Origin: Chitinophagaceae bacterium
Lineage (GTDB): Bacteria > Bacteroidota > Bacteroidia > Chitinophagales > Chitinophagaceae
Direction of reading: 5' to 3'
Length of the DNA stretch: 64,000 nt
Assembly (NCBI GenBank): GCA_016719165.1
Contig: JADKAJ010000002.1
Span: forward strand, 62,001 to 126,000
Shown: positions 16,213 to 24,926 of the stretch, piece by piece
How positions within the stretch are numbered: the first letter of the stretch is position 1
How the letters are laid out: each line of letters opens with the position of its first letter
The notes under the pieces: model-generated
Told to the model about the DNA's origin: nothing
The model's input: the letters and a program-made list of their open reading frames with translations, nothing else
Databases searched by the model: none
Translations under genes and position numbers: made by a program

Positions 16213-16680
16213 ATGAGAAAGATTATTGTTACAAGCCTCGCATTACTGATTTTTTCCTTTTCTCAAGCGCAAAGCAAAAGCACCAATAGTTCCTCCTATC
16301 AAACCGCATTAGGTGTAAAAGTCTGGGACGGCGGAGGCATTTCGTTAAAACACTTCATCAATGGCAATAATGCGCTGGAAGTAATCGCCTATTTCTGGAG
16401 ACAGGGTGTTCGCATAACAGGATTGTATGAAATACATGGCCCCATCAGTGGTGCTACAGGTCTGCAATGGTATATAGGACCCGGTGCTCATTTAGGGTTT
16501 TACAATACCCGAAATGGTGACGGCAGCTTTATCGGGCTTGATGGCGTACTTGGACTTGATTATAAATTCAAAGGCGCTCCAATCAATATGTCTATTGACT
16601 GGCAACCATCTTTTGAATTTGGTGATAACCGCGGATTTGTCGGCAGTTGGGGAGGATTAGGCGTTCGCTATACTTTTTAA
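16213..16680 (+). CDS. Small outer-membrane beta-barrel protein
   Basis: A 155-residue protein with a signal peptide (ending F-S-Q-A-Q) and alternating hydrophobic strands with many Gly and aromatic residues, ending in V-R-Y-T-F, the terminal Phe expected of barrel proteins. It probably forms a small eight-stranded barrel or barrel-like secreted protein. No named family recognised. It lies 91 bp after the MFS gene without an obvious terminator between and converges on kynA. Confidence 0.7.
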   Translation: MRKIIVTSLALLIFSFSQAQSKSTNSSSYQTALGVKVWDGGGISLKHFINGNNALEVIAYFWRQGVRITGLYEIHGPISGATGLQWYIGPGAHLGFYNTRNGDGSFIGLDGVLGLDYKFKGAPINMSIDWQPSFEFGDNRGFVGSWGGLGVRYTF

Positions 16681-16735
16681 CTTTTATCGCTACACAACAG
16701 GTGAAACGGACCTAAATCTTTACAGCCATTTGAGT

Positions 16736-17731
16736 TTAATGGTTGAATCCAAGTCTTGCTTCCACCGTTGTACTTAAAGCTGGCAACTTTCTTCTTTCTA
16801 TAAGAAAACTGTTTAGCTGGGCTATTTCCCGGAATATATAATGTTTGTCAGCGGCAGCTTTCAGGTAATCTTTACCGGTACTTCCGCCTGTTCCTATTCT
16901 TGTGCCAATCATTCTGTGAACCATGTTTACATGGCGGTAACGCCATGAACTTAATTGTTCATCAATTTCCAACAAACAATTCAATAACTGAAAGGGTAAT
17001 TGCAATAAGGGATACCCACGATACAGCATAATAAATAATGCAGCCCTGCAGGCTGCAGGCGATAATGAACGACCTTCAGCATTTCCTTTGTCACCAAACA
17101 TTTCTTCAAAAGCTTCAATATTATTTCTTTCAGCTTCTGCCAGGCTTGACTGATAGCTTGTTTTATAATTGCTCCAGAATGATTCATCAGCTCCTTCCTT
17201 TAAAAAAGGCATTCTTTCCAGCCAACTGTTCAGTAACTGAAGCAAGGACTTCCCTGCTTCAGCATTCTTTATTACCTCGACATGTTCTTTTCGTAATTGA
17301 GAAGTATAGTACTGTTGCCCATGACGATGTTCAAATTTTAAACCCAACTTAGCTTCCAGCTCCTTGAACTGCCAACTTTGAAAACCTGATGCTGGCCTGA
17401 GCATGTCCCGGAAATCCAGGAAGTCCATCGGTGTCATGGTTTCCATAATATCAATCTGGTGAACCAACACTCTTAAGATCGTAACACAACGACTAAGCCG
17501 GTGAACAATAGTTTGCAACGCAGGGGAATTATCATTCAGGGCCGGTTTGCTCAGTATTGTTCCTACAGAATCAACTTCGTGATGCAGTTGTTTGAACCAG
17601 AGTTCATAAGCCTGGTGTATGACGATGAACAGCATTTCATCATGCGCAGGCAAATTATGTTTGTCACTTTCAGGAGCCTGGGCATTGAGAATTTTTTCCA
17701 GCCGCAGATAATCGTGATAGTTTACTTCCAT
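16736..17731 (-). CDS. kynA: Tryptophan 2,3-dioxygenase
   Basis: A 331-residue haem enzyme that opens the indole ring of L-tryptophan to N-formylkynurenine, the first step of kynurenine catabolism. Diagnostic segments are all present: H-D-E-M-L-F-I-V-I-H-Q-A-Y-E-L-W-F-K-Q (substrate pocket His and Tyr), F-L-D-F-R-D-M-L-R-P-A-S-G-F-Q-S (substrate carboxylate Arg), R-Y-R-H-V-N-M-V-H-R-M-I-G (axial haem His) and G-T-G-G-S-T-G. No other kynurenine-pathway gene is adjacent. Cytoplasmic. Confidence 0.95.
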   Translation of the reverse strand: MEVNYHDYLRLEKILNAQAPESDKHNLPAHDEMLFIVIHQAYELWFKQLHHEVDSVGTILSKPALNDNSPALQTIVHRLSRCVTILRVLVHQIDIMETMTPMDFLDFRDMLRPASGFQSWQFKELEAKLGLKFEHRHGQQYYTSQLRKEHVEVIKNAEAGKSLLQLLNSWLERMPFLKEGADESFWSNYKTSYQSSLAEAERNNIEAFEEMFGDKGNAEGRSLSPAACRAALFIMLYRGYPLLQLPFQLLNCLLEIDEQLSSWRYRHVNMVHRMIGTRIGTGGSTGKDYLKAAADKHYIFREIAQLNSFLIERRKLPALSTTVEARLGFNH

Positions 17732-17804
17732 ATTGGCAATTTTGGCTGGTGAGAAGTGTAAATAATTTAATTATTCAGCGGAATAAAAGCCGGAGCCACT
17801 GACG

Positions 17805-19085
17805 TTATTCAAACTCATATCCTATATCATTTCTATAGGCCATGCCCTTGAAAGTTACTTTTTGCATTTCCTCTTTTGATATTTCAACCGCATCAAAAAT
17901 TGACCGTCCATAAGAGGTGATACAAAAGACACGACCTCCATTCGTAACCACTTTCCCATCTTTTATTGTTGTTCCCATATGAAAAAGCATGCTGTCCTCA
18001 GGGTTGATATCACCCAGGCCATTTATTTCAAGCCCCTTTGTATAGTCTCCCGGGTAGCCACCACTCACAGCCACCACCGTGCAGACAGTGCGGGGATCTG
18101 TTTCAATTTTCACTTTATCCAATTCCTGGTTGGAGACCGCATCTAATAACTCCACGAGATCATTTTTTAATCTAGGAATCACCACTTCTGTTTCAGGGTC
18201 ACCCATACGACAGTTGTATTCGATCATATAAGGCTCATCGTCCACAATCATGAATCCAAAAAATATAAACCCCCTGTATTCTAATCCCTCTTTTTTCAAT
18301 CCCTCTACGGTAGGTCTAATAACTTTATCCTCAATTTTTTTCATCAACACTTCATCGACAAATGGCACCGGGCTTACAGCTCCCATTCCTCCAGTATTTG
18401 GTCCCGTATCGCCTTGCCCAGCTCTTTTGTAATCTTTTGCTTCTGGTAATAGCACATAGTTTTTACCATCGGTTAAAACGAAAACAGAGATCTCAATTCC
18501 CTTTAGAAACTGCTCCACCACTACTTTCTTTCCGGCTTCACCAAATTTGGCCCGCTGTATCATCAATTCAAATTCAGCAATAGCCTCCAGGTGGTTTTCA
18601 CAAATAACAACCCCCTTGCCTGCTGCCAAACCATCTGCTTTTAATACGATTGGCAAAGAGTGATTCTTCAGGTATTCAATTCCTGCTGTATAATTATCCA
18701 GTGTAAATTCCCGGTAAGCAGCCGTTGGAATATTGTGGCGCATCATAAAGGCTTTTGCAAAAGCTTTGCTGCCTTCCAGTTGTGCACCTGCTTTGCCGGG
18801 CCCGATCACATCAAGATTTTTCAACGAAGAGCTACTGATCAAAAAATCGGTCACCCCTTTCACCAATGGTTCTTCCGGACCTACAACAACCATGTCAATC
18901 TTATTATCGATACATGCTTTTTTGATTGATTCAAAATCGGTGACACTAAAATTAAGATTAGTGCCGAATTGAGAGGTGCCTGCATTTCCGGGAGCTATAA
19001 ACAGGCTCTCGCAACGGGGACTTTGAGATAATTTCCAGGCCAGGGCATTTTCTCTGCCACCTGAGCCCAATAAAAGAATTCGCAT
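17805..19085 (-). CDS. purD: Phosphoribosylamine-glycine ligase
   Basis: A 426-residue ATP-grasp ligase for the second step of purine synthesis, forming glycinamide ribonucleotide. The N-domain begins M-R-I-L-L-L-G-S-G-G-R-E-N-A-L-A. The ATP-grasp core holds K-A-D-G-L-A-A-G-K-G-V-V and G-P-N-T-G-G-M-G-A-V-S-P, and the metal site is in E-Y-N-C-R-M-G-D-P-E-T-E. Standard length and complete. Followed by kynA on the same strand after 73 bp, with no functional link visible. Confidence 0.97.
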   Translation of the reverse strand: MRILLLGSGGRENALAWKLSQSPRCESLFIAPGNAGTSQFGTNLNFSVTDFESIKKACIDNKIDMVVVGPEEPLVKGVTDFLISSSSLKNLDVIGPGKAGAQLEGSKAFAKAFMMRHNIPTAAYREFTLDNYTAGIEYLKNHSLPIVLKADGLAAGKGVVICENHLEAIAEFELMIQRAKFGEAGKKVVVEQFLKGIEISVFVLTDGKNYVLLPEAKDYKRAGQGDTGPNTGGMGAVSPVPFVDEVLMKKIEDKVIRPTVEGLKKEGLEYRGFIFFGFMIVDDEPYMIEYNCRMGDPETEVVIPRLKNDLVELLDAVSNQELDKVKIETDPRTVCTVVAVSGGYPGDYTKGLEINGLGDINPEDSMLFHMGTTIKDGKVVTNGGRVFCITSYGRSIFDAVEISKEEMQKVTFKGMAYRNDIGYEFE

Positions 19086-19235
19086 GGGTTAAATATGGTT
19101 GGATTTTAGCTTATTTGCGAATATCGGGTACGTTGGCTAAAGATAGCCCGAAAAAATTTGCGGGTGATTAAATTTCTGTATTTTGGTTGCTTCTATTGAT
19201 TATAGCCTCTGATTTTGTAAACTAAAAAAAGCTTT

Positions 19236-20936
19236 ATGAGCCAATCACAAGAAGTATTTCCTGCACAGCCTGCTCATCCGGGCCGCCATCCGAAAGCACT
19301 TTATGCATTATTTTTCACAGAAATGTGGGAACGGTTTGCTTATTATTTAATGGTAGGGATTCTGTTTATCTATATGACCGATTCCACCACCGGCGGTAAG
19401 GGTTTTTCAGGCAGAATCGGTGCTGATATTGTTGGTAGTTTTATTGCGCTGGTTTACCTGACACCTTTTATAGGTGGGTTAATTGCTGACAGGTACCTGG
19501 GATATATTAAATCGATTTTCATTGGAGGCAGTTTGATGGCTATTGGCTACCTGGGACTTTCTCTGCCCGGTGACACAGCTATGTTTGTTTCATTAGCATT
19601 TATAATAGTTGGTAATGGCTTTTTTAAACCCAATATCTCTACACTGCTTGGAAACATTTACAACCGGGAAGACCTGAAACCCCTAAAAGATAATGCTTAC
19701 AATATTTTTTACATGGGTATTAATATTGGTGCTTTCGTTTGCAATTTCGTAGCCGCCTGGTTAAGAAATGCATATGGCTGGGGGTATGCTTTTGGAGCAG
19801 CGGGTGTAGGATTGATCATTGGATTAATTATTCTTGCAACAGCTATGAAGGACAAAGACATAAAACAAGCGGATATAAAAAAACCGGTTCAGGCAGAAGA
19901 TATGCCGCTGTCAAAAATATTTTCAACTGTTTTTCTGCCCGCTATTATAACTGCAGTAATTGGGTGGTTTTTACCAACAACAATTTTCGGTTCGCCAATC
20001 ATGGGAACACAGGCTAACGATGCTTTCATTTTTGCCTGTTTACCAATTATAGCTTTTTATATTTCTCTATGGGTTCGGGCCAAAGGTCAGGACAAGAAAG
20101 GAATTGGTGCTTTATTATTCATTTTTGCCATTGCCATTGCCTTCTGGACAATTTATAATCAAAATGCCACCGGGCTCACTTTATGGGCTGAAAAACATAC
20201 CGACCGGGAAGCTTCGGCTTCAACAGCAAAAATTACTGGTGCAATTTTTCCATTACAAAAAGTTACAGATACTCCCCGTTTGGTCAATAAACTGGATCAA
20301 TACATGGTTGAAGTTAAAGACGACAGCGGGAAGGTTGTACAGGAAATGGGCCCGGACCCCTATTTCGTAAATGTCCCTAAAGAACAATGGCCCGGTGGTA
20401 AAGATGTAAAACTTACCAACACTGAATTATTTCAATCTATCAATCCGTTATTCATCGTATTACTAACCTTGCTTTTTGTGCCTTTCTTTAGCTGGCTTCG
20501 AAAACGGGGAAAAGAACCCACAACCATGTCAAAGTTTGGAATGGCATTGTTTATATCCGGCCTATCAGCTTTAGCGATGGTGTTCGCCATAATGTCGGTA
20601 CCTTCTATTTATACACATAAGGCTTCAGCTATATGGCTTTGGATCACCTATTTTATTTTTACTATCAGTGAAATATTCCTCAGCCCAATGGGATTATCAT
20701 TGGTATCCAAATTATCACCAGCCAGATTGACGGCATTAATGATGGGTGGATGGTTTCTCTCCACTTCTATTGGGGGAAAAGTAGCTGGCGTAATGACCAG
20801 TTTCTGGGATGATTTCACGGATAAGAAAATATTCTTCCTTATCCTGGTAGCTGCTGCATTTATCGGGGGAATTTTAATTTATTCAAGGATTAAATCACTC
20901 AACCAGATCGTGAAAGATAAGACTGGTGCTGATTAA
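19236..20936 (+). CDS. POT-family proton-dependent oligopeptide transporter (first copy)
   Basis: A 566-residue inner-membrane di-/tripeptide:proton symporter. The PTR2 signatures are present: F-F-T-E-M-W-E-R-F-A-Y-Y in helix 1 (the E-x-x-E-R proton/salt-bridge motif appears as E-M-W-E-R), G-G-L-I-A-D-R-Y-L-G and F-F-K-P-N-I-S-T-L-L-G-N. The large loop between helices 9 and 10, with L-S-P-M-G-L-S-L-V-S-K-L-S-P after it, is typical of Bacteroidota members. It starts the peptide-import cluster; a terminator separates it from the next copy. Confidence 0.93.
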   Translation: MSQSQEVFPAQPAHPGRHPKALYALFFTEMWERFAYYLMVGILFIYMTDSTTGGKGFSGRIGADIVGSFIALVYLTPFIGGLIADRYLGYIKSIFIGGSLMAIGYLGLSLPGDTAMFVSLAFIIVGNGFFKPNISTLLGNIYNREDLKPLKDNAYNIFYMGINIGAFVCNFVAAWLRNAYGWGYAFGAAGVGLIIGLIILATAMKDKDIKQADIKKPVQAEDMPLSKIFSTVFLPAIITAVIGWFLPTTIFGSPIMGTQANDAFIFACLPIIAFYISLWVRAKGQDKKGIGALLFIFAIAIAFWTIYNQNATGLTLWAEKHTDREASASTAKITGAIFPLQKVTDTPRLVNKLDQYMVEVKDDSGKVVQEMGPDPYFVNVPKEQWPGGKDVKLTNTELFQSINPLFIVLLTLLFVPFFSWLRKRGKEPTTMSKFGMALFISGLSALAMVFAIMSVPSIYTHKASAIWLWITYFIFTISEIFLSPMGLSLVSKLSPARLTALMMGGWFLSTSIGGKVAGVMTSFWDDFTDKKIFFLILVAAAFIGGILIYSRIKSLNQIVKDKTGAD

Positions 20937-20956
20937 AAATTATAACCTGTGCATAC

Positions 20957-20985
20957 AAAGGTGGCCCACAAAGCCACCTTTTTTT
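20957..20985 (+). terminator. Terminator after the first POT gene
   Basis: AAAGGTGGC (20957-20965) and GCCACCTTT (20973-20981) form a 9-bp stem followed by a T run. Confidence 0.85.
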
Positions 20986-21035
20986 ATTTTCCCTAACCAT
21001 CCTTTTATTATCTTTCCCTATTAAACGATTGAACT

Positions 21036-22667
21036 ATGTGGAATAAACACCCCAAGGCATTGCCTTTTCTTTTTTTCTCTGAAATGTGGGAACGATTTGG
21101 TTATTACCTGATGATCGGAATTTTTACCCTCTACCTGAAGGATGTAAAAACAGGGTATGCAATGACTGAAGCAGAATCTGCTGACCTTTATGGTACATTC
21201 ATTGCCCTTGTATTTCTGACCCCCTTTATTGGTGGCTTACTGGCAGACCGGTATTTAGGCTACCGCAGGTCTGTAATTATGGGTGGGTTAATGATGGGAG
21301 TGGGTTATTGCCTGATGTCCGTACACAACCTGCCAATGTTATACCTCTCTATGACATTAGTAATTTTGGGTAATGGTTTTTTTAAACCCAATATCTCTAC
21401 CCTGCTGGGTAATGTATACACCACTCCACAATATATACTTCAAAAAGATGATGGTTATAATATTTTTTATATGGGCATCAATATTGGTGCTTTCATCTGC
21501 AACTTTTTCGGTGCCGCTTTATACATAGTTTATGGCTGGGGTGCTGCATTTATTGCTGCCGGTGTAGGTATGTTTTTGGGTGTTTTTATTTTCCTGGCAG
21601 GAACAAAACATTATAAAGCATATGATGTAAAGAAAGGTGTAACCGAGAATGATATGTCCATGACCCGGATTGTCATGACCATTTTTTTGCCTTCCATTGT
21701 GGCAGGTGTTGCAGGTTGGATGATTCCCGACACATTGGTAGGTTCCGATTCCACTGATGCTTTCATATTTGCATGTCTGCCGGTTATCTACTTTTATGGT
21801 TCACTTTATTTCAGTGCCAAACAGGAGGAGAAAAGACCCATTGCTGCTTTACTGGCCATCTTTGCTGTTGTCATTATGTTCTGGGCTGTTTTCAAACAAA
21901 ATGGTTCAGCCCTTAATACCTGGGCCGATCGATACACAAACCGTGAAGTAACAGGCATGACACAACAACTTTTTGACAACCTGAATTTTGCACAAACCAT
22001 TACCTACAAGCAGGATTCTGTGGCAAAGTATGATGAACAGTTCAGGTTGATGAAAGAAAATGGTAAAGTCGTAAAAGAATTGAACTACCCGGTATACTTC
22101 AAAAATATTCCTGCAGATCAAAAACCGGCTGAAGGTGCTTCTGTGAGTTTATGGGCAACAAACCTTAGCCAGTCTATCAATCCCGGGTGGGTAATCCTTT
22201 TAACCCCGTTGGTAGTGGCCTTCTTTACCTGGTTACGGAGAAGAAAGAAAGAACCTTCTACTGCAACAAAAATCGCTTTTGGTCTTTTCATTTCGGGACT
22301 ATCAGCTCTTGTAATGGTGGGTGCTGTATATGCCAGTCATAACGGAACAGAAAAAGCCAGCGTACTGTGGCTGATCTCCAGCTATGGTGTGATTACTATT
22401 GGGGAACTATTACTGAGCCCGATGGGTTTGTCATTGGTATCTAAATTAAGTCCGGTACGTATTACCTCATTGATGATGGGTGGCTGGTTCCTTGCCACAT
22501 CTATTGGCAATAAATTATCCGGCGTTCTGTCTACTATGTGGGACAATTACAATCACAAGGCAGGTTTTTTCTGGTTAAATTTTGGTTTACTGATGGTAGC
22601 TACCTTTATGTGTTTTGCCATGCTGAAATGGTTGAACAGGATCATGAAAGAAAAAGGAGTTAGTTAA
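21036..22667 (+). CDS. POT-family proton-dependent oligopeptide transporter (second copy)
   Basis: A 543-residue paralogue of the preceding transporter, with E-M-W-E-R-F-G-Y-Y in helix 1, L-A-D-R-Y-L-G-Y-R and F-F-K-P-N-I-S-T-L-L-G-N-V. It lacks the N-terminal about 20-residue extension of the first copy and differs widely in the periplasmic loop at about 310-380, so the pair is an old duplication and may differ in substrate range. A variant -7 element TATCTTTC lies at 21009-21016, suggesting its own promoter. It is followed by overlapping inverted repeats and the OPT gene. Confidence 0.93.
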   Translation: MWNKHPKALPFLFFSEMWERFGYYLMIGIFTLYLKDVKTGYAMTEAESADLYGTFIALVFLTPFIGGLLADRYLGYRRSVIMGGLMMGVGYCLMSVHNLPMLYLSMTLVILGNGFFKPNISTLLGNVYTTPQYILQKDDGYNIFYMGINIGAFICNFFGAALYIVYGWGAAFIAAGVGMFLGVFIFLAGTKHYKAYDVKKGVTENDMSMTRIVMTIFLPSIVAGVAGWMIPDTLVGSDSTDAFIFACLPVIYFYGSLYFSAKQEEKRPIAALLAIFAVVIMFWAVFKQNGSALNTWADRYTNREVTGMTQQLFDNLNFAQTITYKQDSVAKYDEQFRLMKENGKVVKELNYPVYFKNIPADQKPAEGASVSLWATNLSQSINPGWVILLTPLVVAFFTWLRRRKKEPSTATKIAFGLFISGLSALVMVGAVYASHNGTEKASVLWLISSYGVITIGELLLSPMGLSLVSKLSPVRITSLMMGGWFLATSIGNKLSGVLSTMWDNYNHKAGFFWLNFGLLMVATFMCFAMLKWLNRIMKEKGVS

Positions 22668-22693
22668 AGGAAAACAGCAAGGCTTCAGCACTC

Positions 22694-22749
22694 AGCTGTA
22701 AGCCAATAATAATATTCATTAATTGTCTCAAAGCTATTGGCTCACAGCT
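22694..22749 (+). repeat. Long-range inverted repeat overlapping the terminator hairpin
   Basis: AGCTGTAAGCCAATA (22694-22708) is complementary, with one G-T pair, to TATTGGCTCACAGCT (22735-22749). The second arm covers most of the left arm and loop of the terminator at 22732-22761, so the two structures cannot form together. Confidence 0.5.
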
Positions 22750-22761
22750 AATAGCTTTTTT
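22732..22761 (+). terminator. Terminator between the second POT gene and the OPT gene
   Basis: AGCTATTGGC (22732-22741) and GCTAATAGCT (22747-22756) form a 10-bp stem with one G-T pair and a TCACA loop, followed by Ts. Confidence 0.7.
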
Positions 22762-22793
22762 CATATCTTCCCATCAACAAAACCCCAACTGCT

Positions 22794-24857
22794 ATGGCTG
22801 AACAACAAAACCATTTCAAGCCGTTTGTATCCGCAGAGACGAAAATGGCGGAACTTACCATCAAGTCAATTATAACCGGTGCAATTTTTGGAATCATATT
22901 TGGCGCTTCCACTGTGTACCTGGCATTAAAAGCAGGGCTTACGGTTTCTGCCTCTATTCCTATTGCGGTAATAGCTATTACATTGGGCAGAAGATTTTTA
23001 AAGACTACCATCCTGGAGAATAATATCATTCAGACAACAGGTTCTGCGGGTGAAAGTATTGCAGCAGGTGTTGTGTTTACATTGCCCGGATTTTTGTTTT
23101 TAAGCGACCCGAACAGTGCTAACTATTTTAACTATTTCACGATTCTTATACTTGCCATTTTTGGCGGCATTTTAGGAACATTGATGATGATACCCCTTCG
23201 CAGGTCATTAATCGTACAAGAACACAAAACCTTACCTTATCCCGAAGGAACCGCTTGTGCCTCTGTGCTGAAAGCAGGTGAAAAAGGAGGTGATTTTGCA
23301 AAAACTGCTTTTATGGGTCTTGGTTTTGCATTTGCGTATGCCCTGCTACAAAAAATATTTCATGTAATAAAGGAAGTTCCTGATTTTGCGACCAGGCAAA
23401 CCAATAAAATTTTCCCTTCGGCTAAAGTAAGTGGTGAGATCACGCCGGAGTATTTGGGCGTAGGATATATCATAGGCCCAAAGATTGCCGGCGTATTAGT
23501 GGCTGGCGGCGTATTGAGCTGGTTTGTTTTAATCCCTTTATTAGCCTCCTTGGTAGATGCCAATATCATTGCAGCTCAACTTGCAAAACTGGGCTACCTG
23601 GCAGATATTACCAAAGCAGGTGGTTCAAGTGGCTGGGATCCGGTTGCTCAAAATTTTGATAACTGGTCAGATGCTATTTATAAAGCATATATCCGTCAAA
23701 TAGGTGCCGGTGCAGTGGCGGCAGGCGGTTTCATTACTTTAATTAAAACTATTCCCACTATTATTTCTTCATTCAAAGGAAGTATCGGATCATTGAAAAA
23801 AGGGGGAACGAATACAGATGTACAGGTGCCAAGAACTGAAAGGGATCTTTCCATGAAAGTAGTTGGCATTGGCAGCCTGATTCTTTTACTGGTCATTGCT
23901 TTATTACCCAACACACTTATACCGGGTACAAATATTGGCAGTAAATTATTATTAGGATTGCTTGTTATTATATTCGGAGCTTTCTTTGTAACAGTTGCCT
24001 CCCGGATTGTCGGGCTGATCGGTTCATCCAATAGCCCAATTAGTGGCATGACCATTGCCACTTTGATGGGAACCTGTTTGATCTTTATTGCTGTAAAATG
24101 GACAGGGTATGTTTATGAACCTATGGCGCTGGTAGTCGGAGGTATGATCTGTATAGCCGCCGCCAATGCAGGTGCCACATCACAGGATCTGAAAACAGGT
24201 TATTTAGTTGGCGCCACGCCAAAATATCAGCAAATATCTTTATTTGTGGGCGCCATTGTTTCGTCTATAGCTATCGGTGCCACTATTAAAGTTCTTGATC
24301 AGCCTACTGCAGAAATGGTGTCACAAGGTATTCAACATGCAATTGGTACAGATAAATATCCTGCACCACAGGGAACTTTAATGGCTACCTTGATCAAAGG
24401 AATACTTTCGTTTAATCTGGACTGGCAGTTTGTATTGGTAGGAGTATTTATTGCTGTTGTAATGGAACTTTGCGGCATTAAAGCATTGAGTTTTGCTATT
24501 GGTATTTACCTGCCACTATCTACCACACTACCTATCTTTATTGGCGGAGCCATAAGAGGGTTAGTAGAATGGAGACAGAAAAAGAAAAATATACAAGTAG
24601 CTCCGGAGGAGGAAGATCTTGGCAAAGGAAATCTCTTTGCTACGGGATTAGTTGCAGGCGGGGCATTGGCCGGAGTATTGGTTGCTATTCTTTCTTCTAT
24701 TGAAAGTGTTAATACTAAACTGGGCAAAGTAAATGCTGAACATAGTATAACAAATTCATTGGGAGCAGAAGGTTATAAATGGCTGGGAGTTGCATTCTTT
24801 GCATTGATGGGGTTTGTACTTTATCGCATCGCAACCGGAAAAAAGAAAACAGTATAA
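22794..24857 (+). CDS. OPT-family oligopeptide transporter
   Basis: A 687-residue polytopic inner-membrane transporter of the OPT superfamily. Hallmarks are L-K-A-G-L-T-V-S-A-S-I-P near residue 45, N-N-I-I-Q-T-T-G-S-A-G-E-S-I-A-A-G at about 75-91, L-P-Y-P-E-G-T-A-C-A at about 145-155 and the late R-G-L-V-E-W. Bacterial members import oligopeptides (some carry metal-siderophore complexes). Clustered with two POT transporters it probably extends the size range of peptides taken up. A strong terminator follows. Confidence 0.92.
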   Translation: MAEQQNHFKPFVSAETKMAELTIKSIITGAIFGIIFGASTVYLALKAGLTVSASIPIAVIAITLGRRFLKTTILENNIIQTTGSAGESIAAGVVFTLPGFLFLSDPNSANYFNYFTILILAIFGGILGTLMMIPLRRSLIVQEHKTLPYPEGTACASVLKAGEKGGDFAKTAFMGLGFAFAYALLQKIFHVIKEVPDFATRQTNKIFPSAKVSGEITPEYLGVGYIIGPKIAGVLVAGGVLSWFVLIPLLASLVDANIIAAQLAKLGYLADITKAGGSSGWDPVAQNFDNWSDAIYKAYIRQIGAGAVAAGGFITLIKTIPTIISSFKGSIGSLKKGGTNTDVQVPRTERDLSMKVVGIGSLILLLVIALLPNTLIPGTNIGSKLLLGLLVIIFGAFFVTVASRIVGLIGSSNSPISGMTIATLMGTCLIFIAVKWTGYVYEPMALVVGGMICIAAANAGATSQDLKTGYLVGATPKYQQISLFVGAIVSSIAIGATIKVLDQPTAEMVSQGIQHAIGTDKYPAPQGTLMATLIKGILSFNLDWQFVLVGVFIAVVMELCGIKALSFAIGIYLPLSTTLPIFIGGAIRGLVEWRQKKKNIQVAPEEEDLGKGNLFATGLVAGGALAGVLVAILSSIESVNTKLGKVNAEHSITNSLGAEGYKWLGVAFFALMGFVLYRIATGKKKTV

Positions 24858-24873
24858 GATTCATTACATAATT

Positions 24874-24902
24874 AAAAGCCCACTCAGACGAGTGGGCTTT
24901 TT
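24874..24902. terminator. Terminator after the OPT gene
   Basis: AAAAGCCCACTC (24874-24885) and GAGTGGGCTTTT (24890-24901) form a perfect 12-bp stem with an AGAC loop and A/T tracts on both sides, so it can also serve the converging DUF1501 gene. Confidence 0.88.
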
Positions 24903-24926
24903 CATTTCAGGGCACGGATTCTTTAT

